Source of the DNA: Roseomonas alba
GTDB lineage: Bacteria; Pseudomonadota; Alphaproteobacteria; Acetobacterales; Acetobacteraceae
Length of the DNA: 64,000 nucleotides
Assembly (NCBI RefSeq): GCF_019430885.1
Contig: NZ_JAHYBZ010000004.1
Location: 558,001-622,000, forward strand
Direction of reading: 5' to 3'
Positions 56,829 to 64,000 of the stretch are shown piece by piece. Every line of letters begins with the position of its first letter. The first letter of the stretch is position 1. The notes below the pieces were generated by a model that worked only from the letters and a program-made list of their open reading frames with translations, was not told the origin of the DNA and did no database searches. The position numbers and the translations under genes are program-made.

Positions 56829-57440
56829 TCACAGCGCCGCGGCAACGTGCGCGCGGAAGGCCGAGCGTTCGCGCAGCGCCGCGTGGCAGGCGGCGAGGCG
56901 CGGCCAGTCGCGCCCTGCACCACCTCCCTTCAGGAAGCGGTGCACGGGCGGGCCGAGCACGATGTCGCCGATCGTCAGGCGCTCGCCGAGGATGAAGGGA
57001 CCGGGCTGCAACGCGGCTTCCACGATGGCGAACAGGTGCAGCACCGTGGCCTCCTCGCGCGCGAAGGCTGCGGCGTCGCGCGCCGCCTCCGGCTGATCGA
57101 GCAAGCGCCGATAGGCGAGGAAAGGCGGCACCAGGTTGATCGAAACCCAATCCATCCAGCGATCGGAAAGCGCCCGCGGACCCGGCTCCGCGGGCCAGAG
57201 CCCACCGGCGCCGTGGCGCGCCGCCAGGTAGCGGACGATGGCATTGGACTCCCACAGGACGAGGTCGCCGTCCTGCAGGGTGGGGATGCGGCCATTGGGA
57301 TTCAGTGCGCGATAGGCGGGGTCGTCATTGCCGCCGAAGGGCCCGCCGAGATCGATCCGCTCATGCGCCAGGCCGAGTTCGTCCAGCGTCCAGAGGACTT
57401 TGGCGACATTGGACGAATTGCGGCGCCCCCAGACCCTCAT
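56829..57440 (-). CDS. Glutathione S-transferase family protein
   Basis: 203 residues with N-terminal thioredoxin-like and C-terminal helical GST domains. MRVWGRRNSSNVAKVLW starts strand 1 and the likely catalytic Ser is in RRNSSN; LNPNGRIPTLQDGD holds the cis-proline and LWESNAIVRYLA the glutathione-binding Glu-Ser. It conjugates or removes glutathione from an electrophile. ATG 57440 gives a natural GST start; ATG 57461 would add seven residues. First gene of its operon, 61 bases downstream of the palindrome at 57501. Confidence 0.86.
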   Translation of the reverse strand: MRVWGRRNSSNVAKVLWTLDELGLAHERIDLGGPFGGNDDPAYRALNPNGRIPTLQDGDLVLWESNAIVRYLAARHGAGGLWPAEPGPRALSDRWMDWVSINLVPPFLAYRRLLDQPEAARDAAAFAREEATVLHLFAIVEAALQPGPFILGERLTIGDIVLGPPVHRFLKGGGAGRDWPRLAACHAALRERSAFRAHVAAAL

Positions 57441-57500
57441 CCCGCTCGAATCCCCGCGCATGGCAGCACCTTCATCATCGGTATGGATTTGCATATTCTG

Positions 57501-57516
57501 GTATGCAATTGCGTAC
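57501..57516. promoter_or_regulatory. Putative GntR operator in front of the GST operon
   Basis: GTATGCAATTGCGTAC is a 16-base palindrome apart from one mismatched pair. It occurs with one change (C to A) at 58535 in front of hyuA. It lies 61 bases upstream of the GST start. FCD-type GntR regulators usually bind such short GT/AC-ended palindromes, and the regulator gene is adjacent. Confidence 0.7.
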
Positions 57517-57710
57517 TGTCAATCATTGTGTCACGAACAAGAAGGCCGGAGAGGCAATGCCCCTCCGGCCTTTCCGTGCGATCTGCCTGTGCTGGGAAAC
57601 TCAGCCGTCGTTTGGAAAGCCCGGCACCGGCCCGCAACCGCACCCGGCCATCCACGCCAGTATCCTGGAATGGGTCGCCGGGGTGGGGGGTGCGGGCCGG
57701 TGCCGGACAT

Positions 57711-57736
57711 GGAAACGCGCCGCATGGCGCGTTTCC
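57711..57736 (-). terminator. Hairpin after the GntR gene
   Basis: Perfect 11-base arms GGAAACGCGCC and GGCGCGTTTCC around GCAT, ten bases past the GntR stop. A 23/26 copy lies at 55144. Confidence 0.6.
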
Positions 57737-57746
57737 AATCAGACCC

Positions 57747-58442
57747 TCAGCGGCCGCCGGCGGCCCCGGTCGGCGTGCCGTCCTCCAGCATCATCGCGAC
57801 ACGGTGCCGCTGGGAGGATTGGATATGCGCACGGATCGCCACCTCCGCCGCAGCTCCATCGCGGGCACGCAGCGCCATGACGATGGCGCGGTGCTCGTGA
57901 TGCGCCTCCTCGGCGCGGTTGCGCGCATGCAGCAGGCTCGGCAACAGCGACATCGTCACCGAGAGCTGGCGCAGGCTGCGCAGCAGGTAGCGGTTGTGCG
58001 CGGCCAGCGAGAGCAGCTCATGGAAGCGCCAATTGATCTGCGCGATGCGCGTCCGGTCGCCGAGGCTGCGCCCCTCCTCCTCGACCAGGCTTTCCAGCGT
58101 GGCGACCTCGATCTCGCTCGCATGCCGTGCCGCCAGTTGCGCCGCGGCTCCTTCCAGGATCTCGCGCATGGCGTAGAGCTCGACCATTTGCTGGTGGTCA
58201 AGTTGCGTGACCACCAGGCCGCGGCGCGGTTCGTTGGTCAGCAGCCCATCCGCCTCCAGCCGCACGATGGCGTCGCGGATCGGCGTGCGGGAGATACCGA
58301 ACAGGTTTGCCAGCTCGGCTTCCGTCACCCGCGTGCCGACGGTCAGTTCGCCGTCCTGGATGGCGGCCTTCACCCGGTCATAGGCGTCCCGTGCAAGGTC
58401 GCGTACGCCAGAGGATGGAATCAGAGGTTTCTTGTCGCGCAT
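57747..58442 (-). CDS. GntR-family transcriptional regulator, FCD type
   Basis: 231 residues. The N-terminal winged helix-turn-helix (about 15-80) contains VTEAELANLFGISRTPIRDA and VRLEADGLLTNEPRRG. The C-terminal FCD domain (about 88-215) has metal-ligand positions in NWRFHELLSLAAHNRYL and EHRAIVMALRARD. Such regulators usually repress catabolic genes and release DNA on binding a carboxylate. It is divergent from hyuA (157-base gap) and next to the two matching palindromes, so it is the prime candidate for their binding protein. Confidence 0.9.
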   Translation of the reverse strand: MRDKKPLIPSSGVRDLARDAYDRVKAAIQDGELTVGTRVTEAELANLFGISRTPIRDAIVRLEADGLLTNEPRRGLVVTQLDHQQMVELYAMREILEGAAAQLAARHASEIEVATLESLVEEEGRSLGDRTRIAQINWRFHELLSLAAHNRYLLRSLRQLSVTMSLLPSLLHARNRAEEAHHEHRAIVMALRARDGAAAEVAIRAHIQSSQRHRVAMMLEDGTPTGAAGGR

Positions 58443-58534
58443 GGAGCCTGTCTAGGAGCAAGGCCTGCTCGGGGGAAGTGAGATCGCGCTTTTCGGAACC
58501 TCTTGCCGACACAAGAGGACTGTTGTATTTTTTC

Positions 58535-58550
58535 GTATGCAATTGAGTAC
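58535..58550. promoter_or_regulatory. Putative GntR operator in front of hyuA
   Basis: GTATGCAATTGAGTAC, identical to the site at 57501 except one base, lies 49 bases upstream of the hyuA start and 92 bases from the divergent gntR start, preceded by a T-rich stretch (58521-58533). Confidence 0.7.
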
Positions 58551-58599
58551 ACGCACTCACTGCAATGCATCAGCCCGTCACGAAGAGACCCCGAACAGC

Positions 58600-60678
58600 A
58601 TGAGCGCGCGTCTGGCCGTCGATATCGGCGGCACCTTCACCGACATCGTCCTCGAACTCGGCGGCGGCCGCTTCGTCTCCGGCAAATACCTCACCACGCA
58701 TGACGCGCCGGAACGCGCGGTGCTCGAAGGCACGCGGGACCTGCTGGTCCGCACCGGCACGGCGCCCGCCGACATCCGGCTGATGGTGCACGGAACCACG
58801 CTCGCGACCAATGCGCTGATCGAACGCAAGGGTGCCCGCACCGCGCTCGTCACCACAGCCGGCTTCCGCGATTCCCTCGAGATCGCACATGAGCACCGCT
58901 TCGAGGTGTCGGACCTCTATATGCGGCGCCCCGACCCGCTGGTGCCCCGCGACCTGCGCTTCGAGGCCATGGAGCGCCTCGCGGCGGATGGCGGCATGCT
59001 GCGCCCGCTGGACGAGGCCTCGGTCGCCGCCCTGGTGCCGAAACTGCGCGCAGCAGGCGTCGAGGCCGTCGCCATCTGCTTCCTGCACAGCTATGTCGAC
59101 GGCGCGCATGAACGCCGTGCGGGCGAGATCCTGCGCGCCGCCCTGCCGTCGGTGAAGATCGCGCTCTCCCACCAGATCTGCCCCGAGATCCGCGAATACG
59201 AGCGCGCCTCCACCACCTGCGCGAACGCCTATGTGCAGCCGATCATGGAAGGCTATCTGCGCCGGCTGGAGGCGGGCATCGCCGCGCTCGGCATTCCCGG
59301 CCGCATCATGCTGATGATGTCGAGCGGCGGGCTGGCGAGCCTCGACGTGGCCTGCGCCCAGCCGATCAAGCTGGTTGAATCCGGCCCGGCCGGCGGCGCC
59401 GTGCTGGCCGCGCATGTTGCGGCGAAGGGCGGCATCGCCAAGGCGCTCGCCTTCGACATGGGCGGCACCACAGCGAAGCTGGTGTTGATCGACGACGCCA
59501 CCCCGCATCCCAGCCGCCATCTGGAGGTCGCACGCGCCTACCGCTTCCTCAAGGGCAGCGGGCTCCCACTGCGCGTGCCGGTGATCGACCTGGTGGAGAT
59601 CGGCGCCGGCGGCGGCTCGCTCGGCCATGTGGATGCGCTGGGCCGCATCGCGGTCGGGCCGGAGAGCGCCGGCTCCGAACCCGGCCCGGCCTGCTACGGC
59701 CGCGGCGGCAACCGCCCGGCGGTGACGGATGCCGATCTGCTGCTCGGCAAGCTCGATCCGGACTCCTTCGCCGGCGGCAAGATCCGGCTCGACGGACGCC
59801 GCGCCGAGGCGGCACTGACCGAGGCGATCGGCCGCGAGGCAGGGATGGACCCCGTCACCGCCGCCGCCGCCATGGTCGAGGTGGTGGATGAGAACATGGC
59901 CAATGCCGCGCGCGTCCACGCCACCGACAATGGCGCGGAACTCGAGGGTCGCACCATGATCGCCTTCGGCGGCGCGGCGCCGCTGCATGCCGCACGCATC
60001 GCGCAGAAGCTCGGCATCCGCACGGTAATCGTGCCGCGCGGGGCGGGGGTCGGCTCGGCCCATGGCTTCCTGCTCGCCCCGGTTTCCTACGAAGCAGTAC
60101 GCACCCGCCTGGTCCGCTTGGCGACCTATGATGCGGCGGCCGTCTCCGCGATCTTCACGGAGATGCGCGCGGAGGCCGAGCCCATCGTCCGCCTGGGAGC
60201 GGCGGATGCGCCGCTCGTCGAGCGCCGCGCGGCCTATATGCGCTACCGCGGCCAGGGGCATGAGGTGATGGTCGCCCTGCCGGCAACGGAGCTCGGCGCG
60301 GAGGGCGTCGCCACGCTACGCGCGCTGTTCGAGGCCGAGTACCGCCGGCATTTCGGCCGCATCATCCCGGGGATGGAGGTGGAGTGCCTCACCTGGACCA
60401 TGACGCTGATCGCCGAGACGCCGGCCGCGCCGGTGCCGGAACTTCCTGCCGCCGCCGCCACCGCCGCCGCCGGCAGCCGCGCGCTGTTTGATACGGCGAC
60501 CATGCGGACGGAACCGGCTGCGCTGCACGCCCGCCCCGGCCTGCCGCCGGGCACGCGGCTCACCGGCCCCGCCATCATCGCCGAGGAGGAGACCACCACG
60601 GTCCTCCCCGCAGGCTTCACCGCCGAGATCGACGCACTCGGCCAGATCGTACTGACCAACGAGGCCGCCGCGCCATGA
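58600..60678 (+). CDS. hyuA: Hydantoinase/oxoprolinase family protein, HyuA-type subunit
   Basis: 692 residues. The N-terminal actin-like ATP-binding motif is DIGGTFTDIVLE (8-19), a second is FDMGGTTAKLVL, and GRGGNRPAVTDADLLLG marks the oxoprolinase A fold. With HyuB it forms an ATP-dependent ring-opening enzyme for hydantoins, 5-oxoproline or related lactams, or an acetone-carboxylase-like ligase. ATG 58600 is used since the upstream frame overlaps the operator. The start of hyuB overlaps its stop by four bases. Confidence 0.9.
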   Translation: MSARLAVDIGGTFTDIVLELGGGRFVSGKYLTTHDAPERAVLEGTRDLLVRTGTAPADIRLMVHGTTLATNALIERKGARTALVTTAGFRDSLEIAHEHRFEVSDLYMRRPDPLVPRDLRFEAMERLAADGGMLRPLDEASVAALVPKLRAAGVEAVAICFLHSYVDGAHERRAGEILRAALPSVKIALSHQICPEIREYERASTTCANAYVQPIMEGYLRRLEAGIAALGIPGRIMLMMSSGGLASLDVACAQPIKLVESGPAGGAVLAAHVAAKGGIAKALAFDMGGTTAKLVLIDDATPHPSRHLEVARAYRFLKGSGLPLRVPVIDLVEIGAGGGSLGHVDALGRIAVGPESAGSEPGPACYGRGGNRPAVTDADLLLGKLDPDSFAGGKIRLDGRRAEAALTEAIGREAGMDPVTAAAAMVEVVDENMANAARVHATDNGAELEGRTMIAFGGAAPLHAARIAQKLGIRTVIVPRGAGVGSAHGFLLAPVSYEAVRTRLVRLATYDAAAVSAIFTEMRAEAEPIVRLGAADAPLVERRAAYMRYRGQGHEVMVALPATELGAEGVATLRALFEAEYRRHFGRIIPGMEVECLTWTMTLIAETPAAPVPELPAAAATAAAGSRALFDTATMRTEPAALHARPGLPPGTRLTGPAIIAEEETTTVLPAGFTAEIDALGQIVLTNEAAAP

Positions 60679-62378
60679 ACGACGCCACCAGCGCCGCCCA
60701 GGACATCCGCACCCAGATCATCTGGAGCCGCATGATCGCCGCGGTCGAGGAACAGGCGCGCAGCCTGATCCGCGCCGGCTTCAGCACCTCGACGCGGGAG
60801 GCCGGCGACGTCTCCGCCGGCGTGTTCAATCCCGAGGGCGAGATGCTCGCCCAGGCGGTCACCGGCACGCCGGGGCACATCAACTCCATGGCCCGCTCGG
60901 TGCGTCATTTCCTCGACGTGTTTCCCGCCGAGACGATGCAGCCCGGCGATGCCTACATCACCAACGACCCGTGGAAGGCGACCGGTCACCTGACCGACCT
61001 CACCGTAGTCACGCCGGTCCATCGCGACGGGCGCATGATCGCCCTTTTCGCCTGCACCACTCATGTCGTGGACATCGGCGGCAACGGCCCTTCCCCCGAA
61101 TCGCGCCATGTCTTCGGCGAAGGGCTGTTCATTCCGATCATGAAGATCGCGGACCGTGGCACGATGAACGACGTGCTGCTGCAGATCATCCGCGCCAATG
61201 TGCGGGAACCGGTGCAGGTCGAAGGCGACGTCTTCGCCCTGGTCGCCTGCAACGAGATCGGCGGGCGGCGGCTGCAGCAGATCCTCGACGAATACGGGCT
61301 CGCCGACCTCGACGAGGTCGGGCGCAGCATCCTGGAGACCTCCGGCCGCGCCATGCGGCGCGCCATCGCGGCACTGCCGCGCGGCACATGGCGCAATCAC
61401 ATCCGCATCGACGGATATGAATCGCCGATCGACCTCGTCGCCGCGGTGACGGTGACGGCGGACGAGATCCTGATCGACATGGAGGGGACCTCCGGCCTCT
61501 CCGCCTTCGGCATCAACTGCCCGCTCTGCTACACGGAGGCCTATGCGGCCTTCGGCGTGAAATGCCTGGTCGCGCCCGCCTTGCCGAACAACGCCGCGAC
61601 GCTCGCCTGTATCCGCATCACCGCGCCCGAGGACTGCATCGCCAATGCGCCCTTCCCGCGGCCGGTGGTGGCGCGCTCGACCATCGGCATGTTCCTGCCG
61701 GACCTGGTGTTCGGCTGCTTCGAGCAGGCGCTGAAGGACACCGTGCCGGCCGAGAGCACCGGCTGCCTGTGGAATATCCGCCTCGGCTCCGCGGGCGGCG
61801 GCGGCCACACGCCGTTCATGGTCACCTCCTTCCACAGCGGCGGCGCCGGCGCTCGGCCGGCGGATGACGGGCTCTCCGCCACGCCTTTCCCTTCGGGCAT
61901 CCGCAACGTGCCGGTGGAAGTGACCGAGGCGATCACCTCCCTTGTCGTGTGGGAGAAGGCCTACCGGCCGGACTCCGGCGGGGCGGGCCGCTGGCGCGGC
62001 GGGCTCGGGCAGACCATGGTGATCGGCAACCGCGCGCCACAGCCGCTGACCCTCTATGCGCGCTTCGAACGGGTGGAGAACCCGGCACGCGGCCGACAGG
62101 GCGGGCAGCCCGGCGCGTCCGGTGCGGTGAGCCTGGCCTCCGGAACCCGACTGAAGGCGAAGGGCATGCAGGCGATCCCGCCCGGCGACGCGGTCATCAT
62201 CGCGATGCCCGGCGGCGGTGGCTACGGCGACCCGGCCTCGCGCGACCCGGACCTGGTCGCCCGCGACGTGCTCCTCGGCTTCGTCACCGCCGCCGCGGCG
62301 CAAGCGGAGTACAAGGTGGTGCTGCACGCCGACGGTGCCGTGGATGCCGATGCCACGGCACGGCTGCGCGCCGGCTGA
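60675..62378 (+). CDS. hyuB: Hydantoinase/oxoprolinase family protein, HyuB-type subunit
   Basis: 567 residues. SRMIAAVEEQARSLIRAGFS, DAYITNDPWKATGHLTD and the C-terminal MPGGGGYGDPASRDP are standard HyuB landmarks. Translational coupling (ATGA) with hyuA shows they form one complex in the cytoplasm. The next PrpD gene begins three bases after its stop, so ring opening and a PrpD step are on one transcript. Confidence 0.92.
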   Translation: MNDATSAAQDIRTQIIWSRMIAAVEEQARSLIRAGFSTSTREAGDVSAGVFNPEGEMLAQAVTGTPGHINSMARSVRHFLDVFPAETMQPGDAYITNDPWKATGHLTDLTVVTPVHRDGRMIALFACTTHVVDIGGNGPSPESRHVFGEGLFIPIMKIADRGTMNDVLLQIIRANVREPVQVEGDVFALVACNEIGGRRLQQILDEYGLADLDEVGRSILETSGRAMRRAIAALPRGTWRNHIRIDGYESPIDLVAAVTVTADEILIDMEGTSGLSAFGINCPLCYTEAYAAFGVKCLVAPALPNNAATLACIRITAPEDCIANAPFPRPVVARSTIGMFLPDLVFGCFEQALKDTVPAESTGCLWNIRLGSAGGGGHTPFMVTSFHSGGAGARPADDGLSATPFPSGIRNVPVEVTEAITSLVVWEKAYRPDSGGAGRWRGGLGQTMVIGNRAPQPLTLYARFERVENPARGRQGGQPGASGAVSLASGTRLKAKGMQAIPPGDAVIIAMPGGGGYGDPASRDPDLVARDVLLGFVTAAAAQAEYKVVLHADGAVDADATARLRAG

Positions 62379-62381
62379 CGC

Positions 62382-63800
62382 ATGCCCGTGCCGCTGACCC
62401 GCCGACTGGGCGAGATCGTCGCCGGGGCTGTTGACGCGGCGCTGCCGCCGGCCGTGCTGGCCCGCGCGCGCGCCGGCATCCTCGATACGCTTGGCTGCCT
62501 GGTCGCCGGCTTCGGCGAGCCGGCGGTGTGCAGCCTGTCGGCTGCGCTCGGCGCGGAGGGCCTGGATGGGCCGTGCAGCCTTGGCCTTGGCGTCGAGGGT
62601 GCGCAGCCGCTACGCGCGGCGCTCGTCAACGGCACCGCGGCCCATGCGCTCGATTTCGACGATGTCGCCTTCGGCGGCCATATCGGCGCCGTGGTCGTGC
62701 CCGCCGCGCTGGCGGTCGCCGAGGCCCGTGGCGCGTCGGGGCTCGACCTGCTGCGCGCCTATGTCGCCGGCTATGAGGCCTGGGCGGAGGTCGCCTCGCG
62801 CGAAGGCAGCATGTACCATGTGAAGGGACTGCATCCGACCGGGCTGCTCGGCCCGATCGGCGCCGCGGCCGCCTGCTCGGTGCTGCTGCGGCTGGACGCC
62901 GATGCCACGGCACGCGCCCTGGCGATCGCGGCCTCGCAGGGCGCGGGGCTGCTGGCAAATTTCGGCACACCCACCAAGCCATTCCATGCGGGCCGCGCGG
63001 CACAGTCCGGCGTCCTGGCCGCGCAGCTCGCCGCTGCCGGCCATGGCGCCGCGGCGGATGCGCTGGAAACGGAGACAGGCTTCCTGCGCGCCTATACTCC
63101 CCGGGGAGAGATCGACCTGGACCGCGCGCCGCATCACGACGGCGGCGCCTGGCGGCTGGAGGCGGTGGCGCCGAGCGTGAAGCGCTATCCGGTCTGCTAC
63201 GCCGCGCATCGCGCGATCGACGCCGCGCTGGAACTCCGCGCCCGCCATCCCGTGCCATCGGAGCGGATCGCCTCCATCGAGGTCACGCAGAGCGCCCGCC
63301 ATGGCAGCATCCTGCGCTGCCATGCCCCCGAGACGGCGGCCGAGGCGCGCTTCAGCGTGGAGTTCGCGGTGGCATCGGCGCTACTGCATGGCTGGGTCGG
63401 CTTCGCCGAGACCGCGCCGGATCGGCTGCGCGACCCCGCGCTGCGCCGACTGATGGCGCTGACCACGCGGCTGGTGTCCAACGACGCGGACCCTGTCCTG
63501 GACGGCTTCGCCCGCGCCGATCATGTGGCACTGACGCTTGACGACGGCACGCGGCTGCGAAGCGCCGAGGTCACGCGCGCCCTGGGCCATGCCGACAACC
63601 CCATCGAAGCCGGCGCTCTGGCCAGGAAGTTCACCGATTGTCTGACGCAGGCACGCCGTCCTACCGAGGCCGTACACCTCCTCGGCCTGCTCGCCCGGCT
63701 GGAAACCCTGGCCGATTGCCGCGTTCTGCGCATGGGATTCCCAGCCGCATCGGAGATGCTCGACCTGATCCCGGTCTCCCCGGAGAGGCGACCACGCTGA
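62382..63800 (+). CDS. MmgE/PrpD family protein (3)
   Basis: 472 residues. VNGTAAHALDFDDVAFGGHI (about residues 83-102), GLHPTGLLGPIGAAAA and NFGTPTKPFHAGRAAQ are the family motifs. Third such gene in 11 kb but clearly diverged from the other two, so not a recent tandem copy. It follows hyuB by three bases and is probably the last gene of the hyu operon. Confidence 0.87.
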   Translation: MPVPLTRRLGEIVAGAVDAALPPAVLARARAGILDTLGCLVAGFGEPAVCSLSAALGAEGLDGPCSLGLGVEGAQPLRAALVNGTAAHALDFDDVAFGGHIGAVVVPAALAVAEARGASGLDLLRAYVAGYEAWAEVASREGSMYHVKGLHPTGLLGPIGAAAACSVLLRLDADATARALAIAASQGAGLLANFGTPTKPFHAGRAAQSGVLAAQLAAAGHGAAADALETETGFLRAYTPRGEIDLDRAPHHDGGAWRLEAVAPSVKRYPVCYAAHRAIDAALELRARHPVPSERIASIEVTQSARHGSILRCHAPETAAEARFSVEFAVASALLHGWVGFAETAPDRLRDPALRRLMALTTRLVSNDADPVLDGFARADHVALTLDDGTRLRSAEVTRALGHADNPIEAGALARKFTDCLTQARRPTEAVHLLGLLARLETLADCRVLRMGFPAASEMLDLIPVSPERRPR

Positions 63801-63856
63801 TCGAGGTTAGAGAATTTCTCGATTGAACGGCACCAGCCTGACCTTCCACCCCCTAA

Positions 63857-64000
63857 ACGGGATCCATCGGTGATGGGAGAGTTGGGCGCCTTGGAAAGAG
63901 GCGGGAATGGGGCTTCAGCACCATCAACGGCAGCGCCAGGCGCGGCAGCGGCGTCCTGAACAACGAGCTCCACATCGGGCGAATCGTGTGGAACCGACAG
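63857..64000 (+). pseudogene. Fragment of a large serine recombinase (runs off the window)
   Basis: The frame ending at the window edge reads EWGFSTINGSARRGSGVLNN then ELHIGRIVWNRQ, the recombinase domain (PF07508-type) of large serine recombinases. There is no N-terminal catalytic domain upstream: the frame opens only after a TAA at 63854. The piece is therefore the middle of a broken gene, continuing past base 64000. It suggests the edge of an integrated element. Confidence 0.7.

Larger units (their letters stand above)
57441..57746. other. Intergenic region of 306 bases with palindromic sites
   Basis: Between the GntR gene and the GST gene, both on the minus strand. It contains the putative operator at 57501, a nested inverted pair TTGCATA...TATGCAA (57489-57508) and the hairpin at 57711. 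Nothing coding was recognised. Confidence 0.5.

Noticed and set aside
60243..62327. Long minus-strand open frame opposite hyuB
   Set aside because: Antisense to a clear HyuB with full motifs; composition typical of shadow frames.

Overview
The window is high-GC, densely coded DNA of the kind found in Alphaproteobacteria. Long antisense open frames, strong GC3 bias and stacks of Bug/TctC-type binding proteins, ABC uptake systems and CoA/amide/hydantoin enzymes point to a metabolically versatile member of the Rhodospirillales, most likely an Acetobacteraceae genus such as Roseomonas. This is inference; no rRNA or marker gene is present. No tRNA, rRNA, CRISPR array or prophage core was seen.

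Left part (1-36983): a minus-strand operon for an ABC sugar-type importer with a ThDP enzyme at its head and a 2-hydroxyacid dehydrogenase at its tail (1-6465). Next come an orphan MlaD-like protein plus lipoprotein, a complete tripartite tricarboxylate transporter tctB-tctA-tctC (8664-11671), and a gamma-glutamyltransferase with an orphan Bug protein. A mixed housekeeping/catabolic stretch follows: enoyl-CoA hydratase, MBL hydrolase, MaoC, MFS, lectin-like protein, HupE, sterol desaturase, monomeric B12 ribonucleotide reductase, class III aminotransferase, RMD1/DUF155, SGNH esterase, Zn-alcohol dehydrogenase, amidase with a small AtzG-like partner, and an agmatinase-family ureohydrolase. A Baeyer-Villiger-type monooxygenase stands divergent from a complete branched-chain-type ABC importer (32382-36983).

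Middle (36984-47600): two decayed IS3-family elements (37109-37897 and 46757-47548) flank an uptake/oxidation module. The module holds a creatininase-family amidohydrolase, a flavin-dependent monooxygenase and a dipeptide-type ABC importer whose second permease and first ATPase are fused into one protein. The left IS remnant runs directly into the C-terminal coding sequence of an otherwise missing aldo/keto reductase.

Right part (47666-63800): a catabolic cluster in divergent operons. It contains a four-domain rhodanese-like protein, a two-cysteine Asp/Glu-racemase-superfamily enzyme, a cystathionine beta-lyase-like PLP enzyme, an orphan Bug protein, three MmgE/PrpD proteins, an orphan family-5 binding protein, a glutathione S-transferase, a GntR/FCD regulator and the ATP-dependent hydantoinase/oxoprolinase pair HyuA-HyuB. 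The 16-base palindrome GTATGCAATTGNGTAC occurs upstream of the GST operon and between gntR and hyuA; a weaker relative lies in the third divergent intergenic region. This suggests one regulator controls a sulfur-linked, possibly hydantoin- or lactam-type catabolic pathway not matching any scheme I can name. The window ends in a fragment of a large serine recombinase, so a mobile-element edge may lie just beyond it.
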